Below, one piece after another: positions 35,354 through 45,009 of a stretch of DNA of 64,000 bases. This stretch comes from Merluccius polli (Eukaryota > Chordata > Actinopteri > Gadiformes > Merlucciidae). Each line of letters begins with the position of its first letter. Within the stretch, counting starts at the first letter, position 1. The translations under genes were made by a program, and so were the position numbers. Below the pieces are notes generated by a model that was given only the letters and a program-made list of their open reading frames with translations, ran no database searches and had not been told where the DNA came from. Where the stretch lies: positions 34,243 to 98,242 of the forward strand of contig JAOPHQ010002918.1 of NCBI GenBank assembly GCA_030340625.1. Direction: 5' to 3'.

Positions 35354-35656
35354 TATGTTGTCAAATGTCAAAAATAACCATTCCATTCCATTCCTGGGGT
35401 CAGAATTGTATGGAAAAATGTGTTAATTTGTCTCTGTATGTTGTTTACTTCAGATGTTATGCCACTGTCTATATCATTTTTAGATTTTTCGTGTTCCGGT
35501 CGGGTGCAGCGAAGGGTTAAAAATGAAGCCTTTTGGACATTATTTCAGCTTGGTACCTGGCAGATTCTGAAAATAGACACTTTAAGGATTAAAAAAAACC
35601 AGGTGGCATAAAAAAATCCGGGGGGTGCGCGTGGACCCCTATTTCCATCTAGACTA
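35354..35656 (-). repeat. Right 303-bp terminal inverted repeat of the 8.2-kb element
   Basis: Inverse of 27,450-27,751, ending CCATCTAGACTA. The near-identity of the arms suggests this insertion is relatively recent, although the encoded gene is already broken. Confidence 0.9.
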
Positions 35657-36077
35657 ATAAGGTTACTGTCAAAATCCCATGGTGTAGAGAAAAACATAAA
35701 ATAACCTATTTTTTATTTTTATTTTTTATCAGTAATTACAATGATGCGCAAAACTTGCTGAAAATCTATTTAAATGTATTAATGTGCTAGAAATTTTAAA
35801 AATTAAAAATGTGTAAAATTGATGTTATTGTAATGTTGCGGTAAGGACATTTTGTGATTAATATGATGAAAACCATAAAAAATAAACAAGTTTCCGGATG
35901 AAAATCTTAATGACTACATGCAATGTTGTGTACCTGTTAATATATATTACAGACTCTGATGGTTAAAATTCAAATTCATAAAGGTTGATTTTTTTATTTT
36001 GGGAGAGTCAAAAGTGACCATAGTTGCAGAAACACCCATATATATACATATATATATATTTTTTTTTAAATTTCAAT

Positions 36078-36082
<5 letters not shown>

Positions 36083-36117
<35 letters not shown>

Positions 36118-36165
36118 ACAGACAGCCAGACGCACACGCACACACGGACAAACACACACCAACAC
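36083..36165. repeat. (CA)n microsatellite
   Basis: ACACAC run (36,083-36,111) followed by an imperfect CA-rich tail. Confidence 0.9.
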
Positions 36166-36270
36166 CTGCTTTATTTTCTTGCATGACTTACATGACTTCC
36201 TCCTCAATAATATATGGGGACGACGGGGCCAGAGTCAGGCACACTCAAAATTTCTTTAGAAATGTTATAG

Positions 36271-36440
36271 TTATTATTATTGAGTGTGCCTGAAAGCACA
36301 CTATATACTATCCACCGGGCTTATTATTATTATTGAGTGTGCCTGAAAGCACACTATATACTATCCACCGGGCTTATTGAGTGTGCCTGAAAGCACACTA
36401 TGTACTATCCACCGGGCTTATTATTATTATTATTAGTGCC
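36271..36440. repeat. Three-copy 45-60-bp minisatellite
   Basis: The unit is TTGAGTGTGCCTGAAAGCAC then ACTATATACTATCCACCGGG then CTTATT with variable ATT numbers. Within the unit, GTGTGCCTGAAAGCACAC is palindromic at its ends. Confidence 0.9.
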
Positions 36441-36479
36441 ATGGGGCCATCGTCCCTTCAGCTAAAGCTGAATATTTTC

Positions 36480-36790
36480 AGTCAGCAAATATGCTACAGG
36501 TCCACAGTTGTGTTAAAACCCGCCGCACACACACAGTTTTTTTGTTTTCCAATAGCCCCGCTGTATGTCGACCCGGCTGAAACACGGGAGGACACGCTGT
36601 ATTTATAAAATTGATTGGCTATTATTAGTCATATATACCTTTTGTCATTTAATCCTTCTTGTGTGGGTACTCCTTTCCCATTGCCATGGCTTGCTCCGCG
36701 ACGGATAATGCTCTCTGTAGCGCTCCAATCAGTGGCGGTTCAAGGGGGGGGGGGCCAGCGGGGGCCAGTGCCCCCGTAACTCTGAGTCCG
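36480..36790 (+). repeat. Third copy of the approximately 250-bp repeat seen at 22.6-23.2 kb
   Basis: It has the same order of words as 22,622-23,230 (CACAGTTGTGTTAAAACCCG, CAATAGCCCCGCTGTATG, CTTCTTGTGTGGGTACTCC, CCATGGCTTGCTCCGCGACG). It is followed, as in copy 2, by AATCAGTGGCGGTTC and GCGGGGGCCAGTGCCC. Same orientation, so the 12.7-kb transposon is bracketed by direct repeats. Confidence 0.85.
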
Positions 36791-36939
36791 GACCCCAGAG
36801 TTATTAAAATAAAATTAATCGGTATTTTAATGAATTAATGACATTTAAGTATGTAATTCCAATTTTAATTAATTAATGGCACATTTAAGTAATTATTTAA
36901 TGGTGTATTTATTTATTTTTGGCACTTTTAGTCCTCCAT

Positions 36940-37035
36940 AAAACTGTACTGTATCTTGATTACTTGACTTGATTCATGTTGGTGTCTTACAGGTGTGTGT
37001 GTGTGTGTGTGTATTTGCAGACATGGAAGATCATC

Positions 37036-37069
<34 letters not shown>

Positions 37070-37300
37070 ACTGTTACGCCACGTCCCGCTACACGGTCCA
37101 ACACCCACCTCTAGTGGCTGCTGGTCGTAACTGGTCCTCCTTCCCGCAACCCACCTGTTGGCAATTACTAATCTATGTTCACTACTTAAGCCGGGGATCC
37201 TCAATCAGCCGGCGCCAGTTCGTTGTTTCCCTAGCCTACTAGCAGACAACATGGAAGATCATTACTGCCCTCTCGCTTAACTCTACTCTGCCTGTAATGC
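36940..37300 (+). repeat. Leader-like repeat with GT microsatellites
   Basis: CTGTACTGTATCTTGATTAC...TTCATGTTGGTGTC, (GT)n, TTTGCAGACATGGAAGATCA at 36,948-37,040 is repeated at 54,240-54,345. A second ACAACATGGAAGATCATTAC lies at 37,247. The segment 37,070-37,245 (GTTACGCCACG ... CACTACTTAAGCCGGGGATC ... CGCCAGTTCGTTG) has the look of an LTR promoter region. No intact gene is seen. Confidence 0.5.
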
Positions 37301-38810
37301 TGTTCATTGAGGAAGAAGGCCCCCGACACAGGATCGCTTTTAACTCACTTTATTTGTTTAGCTTTAGGTCTATTATCTATGAAGCAAATGGAGGGGAATT
37401 GTAAAAGTCACGCGCGTGGAGCGACCCCTTAGCTGGATATCTTAACAGATACGCTGCCTGGAGGTTTCTGGCCTCCCCCCGGATGTGTTGTTTGGTAGTA
37501 CCTGGGCAGGCGTGGCCTCTATGACGCATAATATGCTCTGATTGGCTAGTGCTGAGCGCCCGCCCCCAGTGTATTATGTGTGCCGCCATCTGGTGGCCAG
37601 GTGCGGTTAATACAAGTTATATATTTCTTTCTGTTCCCTTGTGGCTATGTGAGGATATTACAGCCTGTTGATACATATACTATTATTTATTCTTAACAGT
37701 TTCAATCTGTGCTAAAAAAGAAGTGTAGGCAAAAAAAGTTTCTATACTTCTGACTTTTTAAGTTAGTACTCACTGTAATTGAGGCAATCAGTTGCCACAA
37801 ATGTTAAGTTTTGAGGTAAATAATTTTGAGTTTTATTAAGTCAATGTATTGAGTTATGCTTAGTTTGAAAAAAGATTGTAAAAAAAGAGTAATAAATATT
37901 GAGTTTATCGAACATAAAATACTGTTTTTATACTTAAAATAACTCAGTCACTGTCAAATGAATAAAGTTAAATCTGAAAATATTTGAGTTGGCTTAATCG
38001 GTCATTTCATTAAGCTGTAATCAAAAAGTACATGTGTGTAAAAGTAATTCCAAATATTTCATATTCTTTTGAGTTCATGAACTCACTATTTGGGTCTTGG
38101 GCCTATTGTAAAAAAATAAACATTACACAATAGGTATCAGATGTGTCTTTAACTGCGGAATATGGTTGTAAACGCTATAAACATGCCCGAGCGAGCCTTC
38201 CTTGTATTGAGTTGGTTTGTCGTCATTGTTATTGGCTGTAATAGAAGTAATAAAATTATAGGCCTTTGTAGTTGCCTAGGTGTGGCAAGTATAAAGTGTC
38301 ACTGTTTATATTTAGGTGAGTGCTGCTAGGCAGCGCTTTATTACTCTCTTTATTTATTATTATGTTTATCTCTTTTTTATTCTCTATTCTCTGCAAACTT
38401 TAACCTGTCTCCTCACACAATTTTACACCTAGAGACTCACTTTAAAATGTTCATCTTTGCCTAGAATCAAGCGCTATTACTTTTCTAATTTAAATAGTGT
38501 GTACTTTTTGAAATATTCAGCTTTTAAAATATTAATTTATAATTGAAGTCAATGGGCAGAGAGTTCAACTGTCAGACTTCACACCTCGGGTTAACCTCAC
38601 TCTTTATGTTCAATGAGACAAGCGGGCCACACAGGCGAATGTATGATGAATGTGAAGATGTACAGCCTGGCTTTCATGAATGTGAACCGCTAATATTGAT
38701 GGTATGGGTTTGTGGGGGGCCGTAGAAAGAGTGGCATTGCAGTAGCGTTGGGCTACACAAACCCCATTTTCCCAAGACTCTTAAAGTCCCCCTCCACGCA
38801 TGTTTTAAAG
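37300..38810. other. No recognisable gene
   Basis: AT-rich. 37,760-37,990 repeatedly contains TTGAGTT-type words, probably an old MITE. Short ORFs show no family motifs. Confidence 0.4.
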
Positions 38811-38814
38811 TATG

Positions 38815-39347
38815 TGAAAATAGAGGCCATCTCAGCCGGATTCCTTTCTAAAGAAAGTAAATGATGATTCTTTATATATTTTTAAAACTGAGAAATCCCT
38901 TGTATGCGCAAGGGATTTCATAGGGAATACAAAAGTATCCTGAGGCAATGATGTAGTGAAAGAAATGTGGTTTCAGCATTCATATTGTGTTTCTTTATCT
39001 GAATTTCAGCATCATTGCCTCCAATTGTTTCCGAGAACCTTTGTACTTTGTGTCACAGGTCACCTTTTTGTGTGCCGCCTATTCATGACACCTGGTATCC
39101 TGATAAGGAATACATATTTTAGGTGTGTCTGTAGTCCAGGTGCCCTTTTTTATTATCACGTACGACAAGTGACAGCGAAGTAATTTGTGACTAGGATCTC
39201 CAGGAGTATAGTGAGCATTTAGACACCGATGCTCTGGATAACCCTCAGAATGTTCAAACAAGGGATTTCTCAGTTTTAAAAAGATATAAAGAATCATTTA
39301 CTTTCTTCAGAAAGGAATCCGGCTGAGATGGCCTCTACTTGGTGGAG
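38815..39347. repeat. Inverted repeat, 85-bp arms, spanning the start codon of the signal-peptide exon
   Basis: TAGAGGCCATCTCAGCCGGA ... ACTGAGAAATCCCTTGT (38,822-38,905) is repeated in inverse at 39,262-39,340 with a few differences. A second, inner pair GAGGCAATGATG / CATCATTGCCTC lies at about 38,942 and 39,009. The right arm ends within the first codons of the exon at 39,328. Confidence 0.85.
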
Positions 39348-39388
39348 GAACATCACAGTTCTTCTGCTCATCTGTGTTCTGGCCAATG
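39328..39388 (+). CDS. Signal-peptide exon, probable exon 1 of the mucin-like gene
   Basis: The ATG at 39,328 opens 20 codons: MASTWWRNIT, then the hydrophobic core VLLLICVLA, then N. This is a textbook secretory signal peptide. The coding part ends in phase 1 at a strong splice donor, AATG|GTAAGA (39,389). Phase-1 introns directly after the signal peptide are usual in secreted and mucin genes. The repeat exon starting at 54,716 begins in the complementary phase, giving Ala-Asn-Gly-Asn-Leu-Thr across the junction. Upstream, TATAAAG lies near 39,285 and a possible acceptor TTTCTTCAG at 39,310. That this exon joins the 54.7-kb exon is inferred from phase and strand only; exons between them could have been missed. 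Confidence 0.65.
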
Positions 39389-39477
39389 GTAAGATGGGTC
39401 GGGGTCACAAATATTATCAAAGGTAAACAAGGTTTATTTTGAAGTGCGCAATATAAGCAATTCAAAAATTATATATA

Positions 39478-39728
39478 TATATATGAAGAGCTCTTTTCCA
39501 AAACGCATTAAATCCATTTTGAGAGTTTTCAGGAAAACACATTTTTTTTACCTAGACCCACACATGTTTTGGATAGAAACAGCATCTTGCAGTACATTTT
39601 AAACAAGGAAATATAGTGATTTGGCATGAAATGTTGATGGAGCAGTGAATAGGTTCAGTGCACAGCAAAATGGCATAATAAACTCATTTTTTAAAATTTG
39701 GTGTTTAATGCGTTTTGGAAAAGAGCTC

Positions 39729-39735
<7 letters not shown>
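39478..39735. mobile_element. 258-bp MITE with 32-bp inverted ends
   Basis: ATGAAGAGCTCTTTTCCAAA + ACGCATTAAA at 39,482 is repeated in exact inverse ending at 39,731. Both sides are TA-rich, compatible with a TA target duplication, so it could be a Tc1/mariner-type MITE. It lies in the intron of the proposed mucin-like gene. Confidence 0.85.

Positions 39736-39770
<35 letters not shown>
39733..39770. repeat. (TA)n microsatellite
   Basis: TA repeat between two MITEs. Confidence 0.95.
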
Positions 39771-39773
<3 letters not shown>

Positions 39774-40563
39774 GGTTTTTCCTGGCTTAAAATGAGGTGG
39801 TGGTGGTACCTGATCGTGGGCTCACAGGTGCACATGTACCGTGCCTTCAACTGACTCAAGCAAGTGTTTTACTAGCAGTCTATTTTAGGAGTTGTAATTA
39901 CATGAATTAAAAAAAATGACAAGTATTATTTTAAAGAATATTCATTTATTTTGTATGTGCTTTAACATTCAGTTCATTTGCACAATTTATTTGCAAGCCA
40001 CAGCAGTGGCAGAACATTTGGCCCTCCTTGGTTTAAGACTATAGAACCTCCTGATGCAGTCGTTATAGTCAAAGACCTCCTGGTCTGGACCAAATAAAAT
40101 GTATTTATTATTTAAATAGTTTGAATATATATTTTATTATTATTATTTAGTTTGATTGTTTATTTGTAAAGAGTAGTCTCACCTCACAGTAGACCTCTGT
40201 TTGGTGACAGAGATGTCTGTGGTCTCATCAATCATTAATCCCCACACTAGGGTTGGGCGATGTCCCTTAAATTGGCAGACGATTTTTACAGTAAAACATC
40301 GTGATGGACGATGATATCGTCGTCGGGGGGGGGGGGGCGTTAATAGGCGGCCCACGAAGCGGGCCGCCTATTAACGGCATGGACCAACACTTTTAATAAT
40401 CGTATTTACCGTATAACTGCACACAACTTTATTTAAAAGCAATCAAATGGAACACGTGTGTTTGTATTTTGGTGTCCGATGCGTGTGGATGTGCGGCTCC
40501 TTCGGCGGAGCGGTTCATGTTAATAGCGGAGTCCGGGAGGGTTCACCTTCACGGCGTAGTTAC

Positions 40564-40949
40564 TAGGGATGTGCGACTATCATTTTAAAAAATACTAAAG
40601 TGTTTTTTAAAGTTAGAAAGATATTAGATATTCAACCGATATTCATGCTCTGAATTACAGCAATCAGACACGGGGAACTAAAGCCACGATCACCGGTATG
40701 AGTCCCATGTGTCTAGTGGTGTCTACCTGCCTAGGTGTCTACCTGCCTAGGTGTCTACCTGCCCAGGTGTATTGGTCAGTATTTCTGCAGCGATTAGTTA
40801 AATCAAGGCTTGTTGCGACCACGGATGTATTGGGTTTGCGATGCTCATGCCTTGTTATTTTTATGTTTTACTTTTTGCTCGACTAATGAAAACGTATTCG
40901 ACTAAGCCTCCGTCGATCGACTAAGCCGACTATTAGGGGGCAGCCCTAG
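40564..40949. mobile_element. MITE with GTCGACTA-type subterminal words
   Basis: Left TAGGGATGTGCGACTATC and right inverse TAGGGCTGCCCCCTAATAGT. A related left end, TAGGGGTGTCCCCGACTAAG, appears alone at 42,997. No exact target duplication was found. Confidence 0.5.
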
Positions 40950-41272
40950 TTAACTTACAGCACTTTATATGGACCATTAGTTATATTTTCAATTTATTTA
41001 CAGAGCAATCCCTGCAAAGTTTTTAGGTAACAACTATAGAAGAGAGGGGGGCGTGGCATCACGATGGAGAGCCACCATCGTGATGTCAGTCAGCCATCAC
41101 GATGGACGATGTCAGACCACGCGAACGCGAACCTGATTTTTTATTTTTTTTACACCGGAATTCTGGCGGTAAAAGATGCTTTGTTTGACATGTCGGCCGG
41201 TGCTAATTTCGACACAGCACCACCGCCACTACTGGTGGTTGCGTGCAACTGCAATTACATATGAATGAAATG

Positions 41273-42068
41273 CAGTGGCGTCAGTTTGGTTTTAGAAGTG
41301 GTGGGGACAATAACCATAAGCTTGAGTGTGGTTTGAAAAGTGCTGGGGACCCTTATGTAAGCTATTCATCCATTCAACGCTGCATTACAATATGCTCTAC
41401 ATTCGGCGCGATTGTCAACGGGAGCACCGGACCCGCCAGCCGCGGACCCAGCACCGGTCCCGCGGACCCGGCCGCGGACTCAGCCGCAGACCCGAGTCCA
41501 CACACAGCCCGTGTGCATGCTGTGAGGATGTCATCGTGCGCGCCTATCGCATGATTTAGACTTGACGGTTTCGGCAGACAACCCGTTCTCATCCCAACTC
41601 GTAATATACCGACGATTTGTCACGCCCCTAGACGTCTGATACTGACGCAAAAGGTACCCTCCCGCGTCTGTGTGAAACGATCTGGTTTCTCATAAGCCCG
41701 TTCGCGGTGGTAAGAGACGAGCAGAGTCTACAGCGTCCGCTCGCAGAGCAGAGTCTACAGCGTCCGCAGTCTACTGTGAAACAATTCACTCCAAAAAGGG
41801 TTATGGTTAGGGTTAGGGTTATGGTTAGGGTTAGGGTTAGCATAATCTATCACCGTGACCGGGTTATTATTGGAGTGAATGGACGCTGTAGACTCTGCTC
41901 TGCGAGTGGACGCTGTAGTTGGGATGAGAACGGGCTGCGGTTGAGTATGTGGGGATTTTTTCGGTCGCAATTGGGTTGCACATTTTTAAAAGTGGTGGGG
42001 ACAAAATTCAAATTATAAATAGTGGTGGGGACATGTCCCCCCCGTCCCCCCCGTAATTGACGCCTATG
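41273..42068. mobile_element. hAT MITE, 796 bp, with perfect TSD and foldback core
   Basis: The target duplication ATGAAATG is at 41,265-41,272 and 42,069-42,076. Ends: CAGTGGCGTCAGTTTGG and, inverted, CATAGGCGTCAATTACGG. Both arms carry GTGGTGGGGACA. The core is a large palindrome around telomere-like repeats. Confidence 0.9.
41797..41840 (+). repeat. Interstitial telomere-like repeat (TTAGGG)n in a palindrome loop
   Basis: Five TTAGGG units interspersed with two TTATGG variants. They sit between inverted arms (GCAGAGCAGAGTCTACAGCG at about 41,745 against CGCTGTAGACTCTGCTCTGC at about 41,883). An outer pair CCCGTTCTCATCCCAACT (41,582) / AGTTGGGATGAGAACGGG (41,917) encloses them. Confidence 0.9.
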
Positions 42069-42133
42069 ATGAAATGACAGATCCCAACATTTGGTGGTGG
42101 CGGCCGCCACCAAATTCTCTATGCAGGAAAAAC

Positions 42134-42137
<4 letters not shown>

Positions 42138-42192
<55 letters not shown>
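42138..42192. repeat. (TA)n microsatellite
   Basis: About 27 TA units at the right border of the 2.37-kb hAT-like element. Confidence 0.95.
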
Positions 42193-42195
<3 letters not shown>

Positions 42196-42315
42196 TAGCC
42201 CTGATGGGCTATGAAGGCTTCCAGCTGCGGACCAAATAAATAGACTTGGGAGGAATCCCCCCCTTATGGGAGGAATCCCCCCTTCAGTGGAGTGGTGGAT
42301 AAGGCTTGCTTCTAA

Positions 42316-42732
42316 GGGCCCTTTTACACGACAACGCTCCTGGGTGAAACCGACAAAATATTTTATCAGATGTGCCTTTCGTTTAGACGGCGACGGCGTT
42401 TTTGGGGCTTGAAAATGCAAAAAAATGAACCCACCCTCCAGAGTGGAAATCTTAAAAACGCTCCACCGTCGCGTTCCCGTCTAAAGGGTTGAAAACGCAA
42501 AAGTGTGCTCTGAGCTGCTCACGCTGGCTATCCTCGCGTACACGTTGACGTCAAATCCATGTGCAGTACAGCCAATGGCATGTATGCTACATCCAATTTC
42601 ACACACTTTTGCGTCACCGTGTGCATGCAGATTTCCACCCAAAGACGCTCGTCTAAATGCGAAATAAAAAGTGGGAACGCAACGCCACTTTTGCGCTTTG
42701 TGTTCAGATCGTCGTCGTGTTAAAAGGACCCT
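42316..42732. mobile_element. Harbinger-type MITE, 417 bp, with TAA TSD
   Basis: TAA at 42,313-42,315 and 42,733-42,735. Ends GGGCCCTTTTACACGACAAC and inverse GGGTCCTTTTAACACGACGA. A 3-bp TAA duplication fits PIF-Harbinger. Internal words such as AACGC and GACG occur in both orientations. Confidence 0.8.
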
Positions 42733-43399
42733 AATGGGCTGCAGAGTTCATAGAAAATTTGAGAGAAATACTCTTCTTCTAATTCTTGGGTCATCAATGG
42801 AGTCCCCGTGGCAAGGATTCCTCGTTGTGCTTACATTTGGCAAACCTTTTTATAGCAAATAATTGCCCATTTTTTGGGCACCGACCTGTTAACCATTACT
42901 GGACAACAATTTTCACATAAAGCCGCCTCACACAAGGTGGTTTAGTTGACGGATCTAACTGCGAGAACGAACTCAGAAGAACAAGAGAAAAGTGTAGGGG
43001 TGTCCCCGACTAAGAATTTACATAGTCAAATCTGATTCGTCAAGTCTTGCCTATAGTCGACTGATCGTCGAATCATGTTTTTTCTCTTTTTTGCTCATTG
43101 ATACATATTCTCATTTGCAACATTGCCGGTGTGTTTTGGACTTCACTCTCCAGTCCAAAACACACTGCCCCTATTATTTTCTATGTACACCTCCACACCG
43201 GTAGCGGCAGGCGCCCCGCTACACTTCACGCCACTGTCCTATTTCACAGCGTCGCCGCGCGTCAAGTGCCGCCGAAAGGGCGCTTTTTTTTCTTCTGCTC
43301 CGGAGATGACTATATTATATATATTCTTGTATTTGATTGCTGCTCTCCCTCCACCTTATGGAAGCATTTTTAGGACAATCACGTGAAAATGCAATGTTG

Positions 43400-43735
43400 A
43401 AAATGCAATAGCACTAATGCTTTTTATTTTTTCATAATATGAACGCAATCATCTAATTTGCATTTTCCAAAAATGCCCTGCTATAAAGTGGACAATATTC
43501 AAATGCAAATTAAAAGTTGAAAATGAAATAGCACAAATGGTTTTTATTTTTTATAATATGAATGGCATTATTTAAGTCAAATAAATTGAAAATGCAATCA
43601 TACAATTTGCATTTTAATTTGCCAAACATGCCCGCTTTAAAGTGGACAATATTCAAATGCAAATGAAAATCAATTTGCATTTGCATTTTCAAACTATGCC
43701 TGCGTTAAAGTGGACAATATTCAAATGCAAATGAG
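43400..43735. repeat. Tandem repeat of about 110 bp (AAATGCAAAT-rich)
   Basis: Three imperfect units contain AAAGTGGACAATATTCAAAT and GCATTTTC. They are confined to the left arm of the foldback element. Confidence 0.75.
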
Positions 43736-44756
43736 TGGGCGGGACAAACTCTCACACCCATTACGTGCACCCCGGTCCAGATATTATTTATAGGTCAAAA
43801 CAGGGGACAACATTTAAACCCAAGCATTTAAAATGGGTGGCCAGAGCAGCACTGTCAGTGCTGTCAGCACAAGTGGACCCTTCAGCTTTCATGTGTGTAC
43901 ATATGCTCATATGTGTGACGTATTTTGCAACCAAGCAGAAGCCTTCTTGTACTGATGTTAATCGATCTATTGAATCCAGCTGCGGGACACAATTCAATTT
44001 TCGTCACAATGAGCACGAAAAAGCGTGATACCGGGTTGTCCATTGTGTCTGCTGCATTTTTTTCCCCACTTGGTGGCATTGTAGGCAGATTATTTGGTCA
44101 CTTACTATTGGGCTAGATCCTCCAAATTTATAATTTTAGTAGAGTTTATTGCCCTGATTCATCTTATTCCCAAGTCATTCTAGGCCCATATTAATGGTGT
44201 GTTTTTTAATCTTCTGATGACCTCTGAACTACCCATTTGAATCACTTCCGGTTGGGCTAGACTAGAGCCACCAAATTGATAATCTTATATGTCCTTCAGG
44301 CCCTCTTTCATATAAAAGACACCCCAGGTCTCTATCTTATTCCCAAGTCATTTAGGCCCCTATTCATGGTTTATTCTTGTAAGGGGTGTGGCTAGGGCCT
44401 CTTTTGAATTTTGGACCCCAAACTTGAGAACCTGGGGCCTCATGTACGAAGGTTGCGTACGCACAAAAACGTGGCGTATGTCCTTTTCCACGCTCACGTT
44501 CAGATGTATGAAACGTGAAATGACCGTGGAAATGTGCGGTGCCCCACGTCAACTTCATGGCTGGCGTACGCACGTTTCTACAGCTATTGTTCCTTTGGCG
44601 ACACTTAGAGGTGATGCTGGGAAACTGTTAATAATGTCAAAAACAATTAGTAATCAGAGTGATGTGCACATCAGAGACACACTTATGAACAATTAACACA
44701 CCCACCGTGTTTACAATTATACGGGTGGATATAAAAGCATGCGCAATGTGATGAAC

Positions 44757-44918
44757 ATGGTATTACCGATGGCAGCATTAGCGTTGTTAGAGGACCTTGC
44801 AAATGGTGCAATCCGACGTGAGCGAGTATTTAGGAAACACGAGGATTTGCTTGCAAACGATGACAATTGGTTCATAAGCCGATTTCGAATGTGCGACAAA
44901 GTATGCGGGAGTTATTAG
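44757..44918 (+). pseudogene. Harbinger transposase N-terminal fragment
   Basis: 53 codons beginning MVLPMAALALLEDLANG and continuing RRERVFRKHEDLLA and WFISRFRM, the typical N-terminus of HARBI1-related transposases. TATAAAAG lies about 27 nt upstream of the start codon. It ends at TAG 44,916-44,918. The catalytic region is deleted, so the product, if made, is not an active transposase. Confidence 0.7.
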
Positions 44919-45009
44919 CGTTACGGAATTTGCTCAAAAACAGCGCCACCTAGTGGTCTTCCAAGTGTGCGGCATGAAAGTGACGCATAGAATATATTCT
45001 GCCCACCCA

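Larger units (their letters stand above)
27450..35656 (+). mobile_element. 8.2-kb DNA transposon with 303-bp terminal inverted repeats
   Basis: 27,450-27,751 is repeated in inverse at 35,354-35,656 with only a few differences. The ends are TAGTCTAGATGG...CCATCTAGACTA, and both flanks carry ATA (27,447-27,449 and 35,657-35,659), a plausible 3-bp target duplication. Inside the left end, two further diverged copies of the terminal unit follow in tandem. The element encodes a broken protein at 30,635-35,196 and has itself received a hAT element (28,477-30,480) and a Rex3 LINE (31,739-34,804). Without these it would be about 3.1 kb. I cannot place it in a known superfamily. Confidence 0.8.
23311..36037 (+). 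mobile_element. 12.7-kb DNA transposon with DFAENY-type transposase gene (possibly Sola-like)
   Basis: The left end GGGTGTTTCTGCAACTA (23,311) is matched exactly, in inverse, at the right end (36,021-36,037). Weaker identity continues inward (CACTTTT). Both flanks read ATAT, compatible with a 4-bp target duplication but not provable in TA-rich DNA. The element carries the transposase-like gene at 24,253-26,800 and has been enlarged by an 8.2-kb second transposon at 27,450-35,656; without that insert it would be about 4.5 kb. The motif TCCTTACCGC recurs near both ends. The 4-bp duplication and protein motifs make me think of the Sola superfamily, but this is from memory and unverified. Confidence 0.75.
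39771..42136. mobile_element. hAT-like element about 2.37 kb, with nested MITEs
   Basis: Left end CAGGGTTTTTCCTGG (39,771) and right end CAGGAAAAACCCT (42,124-42,136) are inverse. Both flanks are TA repeats. No transposase is seen. It contains the end of another hAT MITE (TAGGGTTGGGCGATGTCC at about 40,249), a MITE fragment at 40,564-40,949 and the element at 41,273-42,068. Confidence 0.7.
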
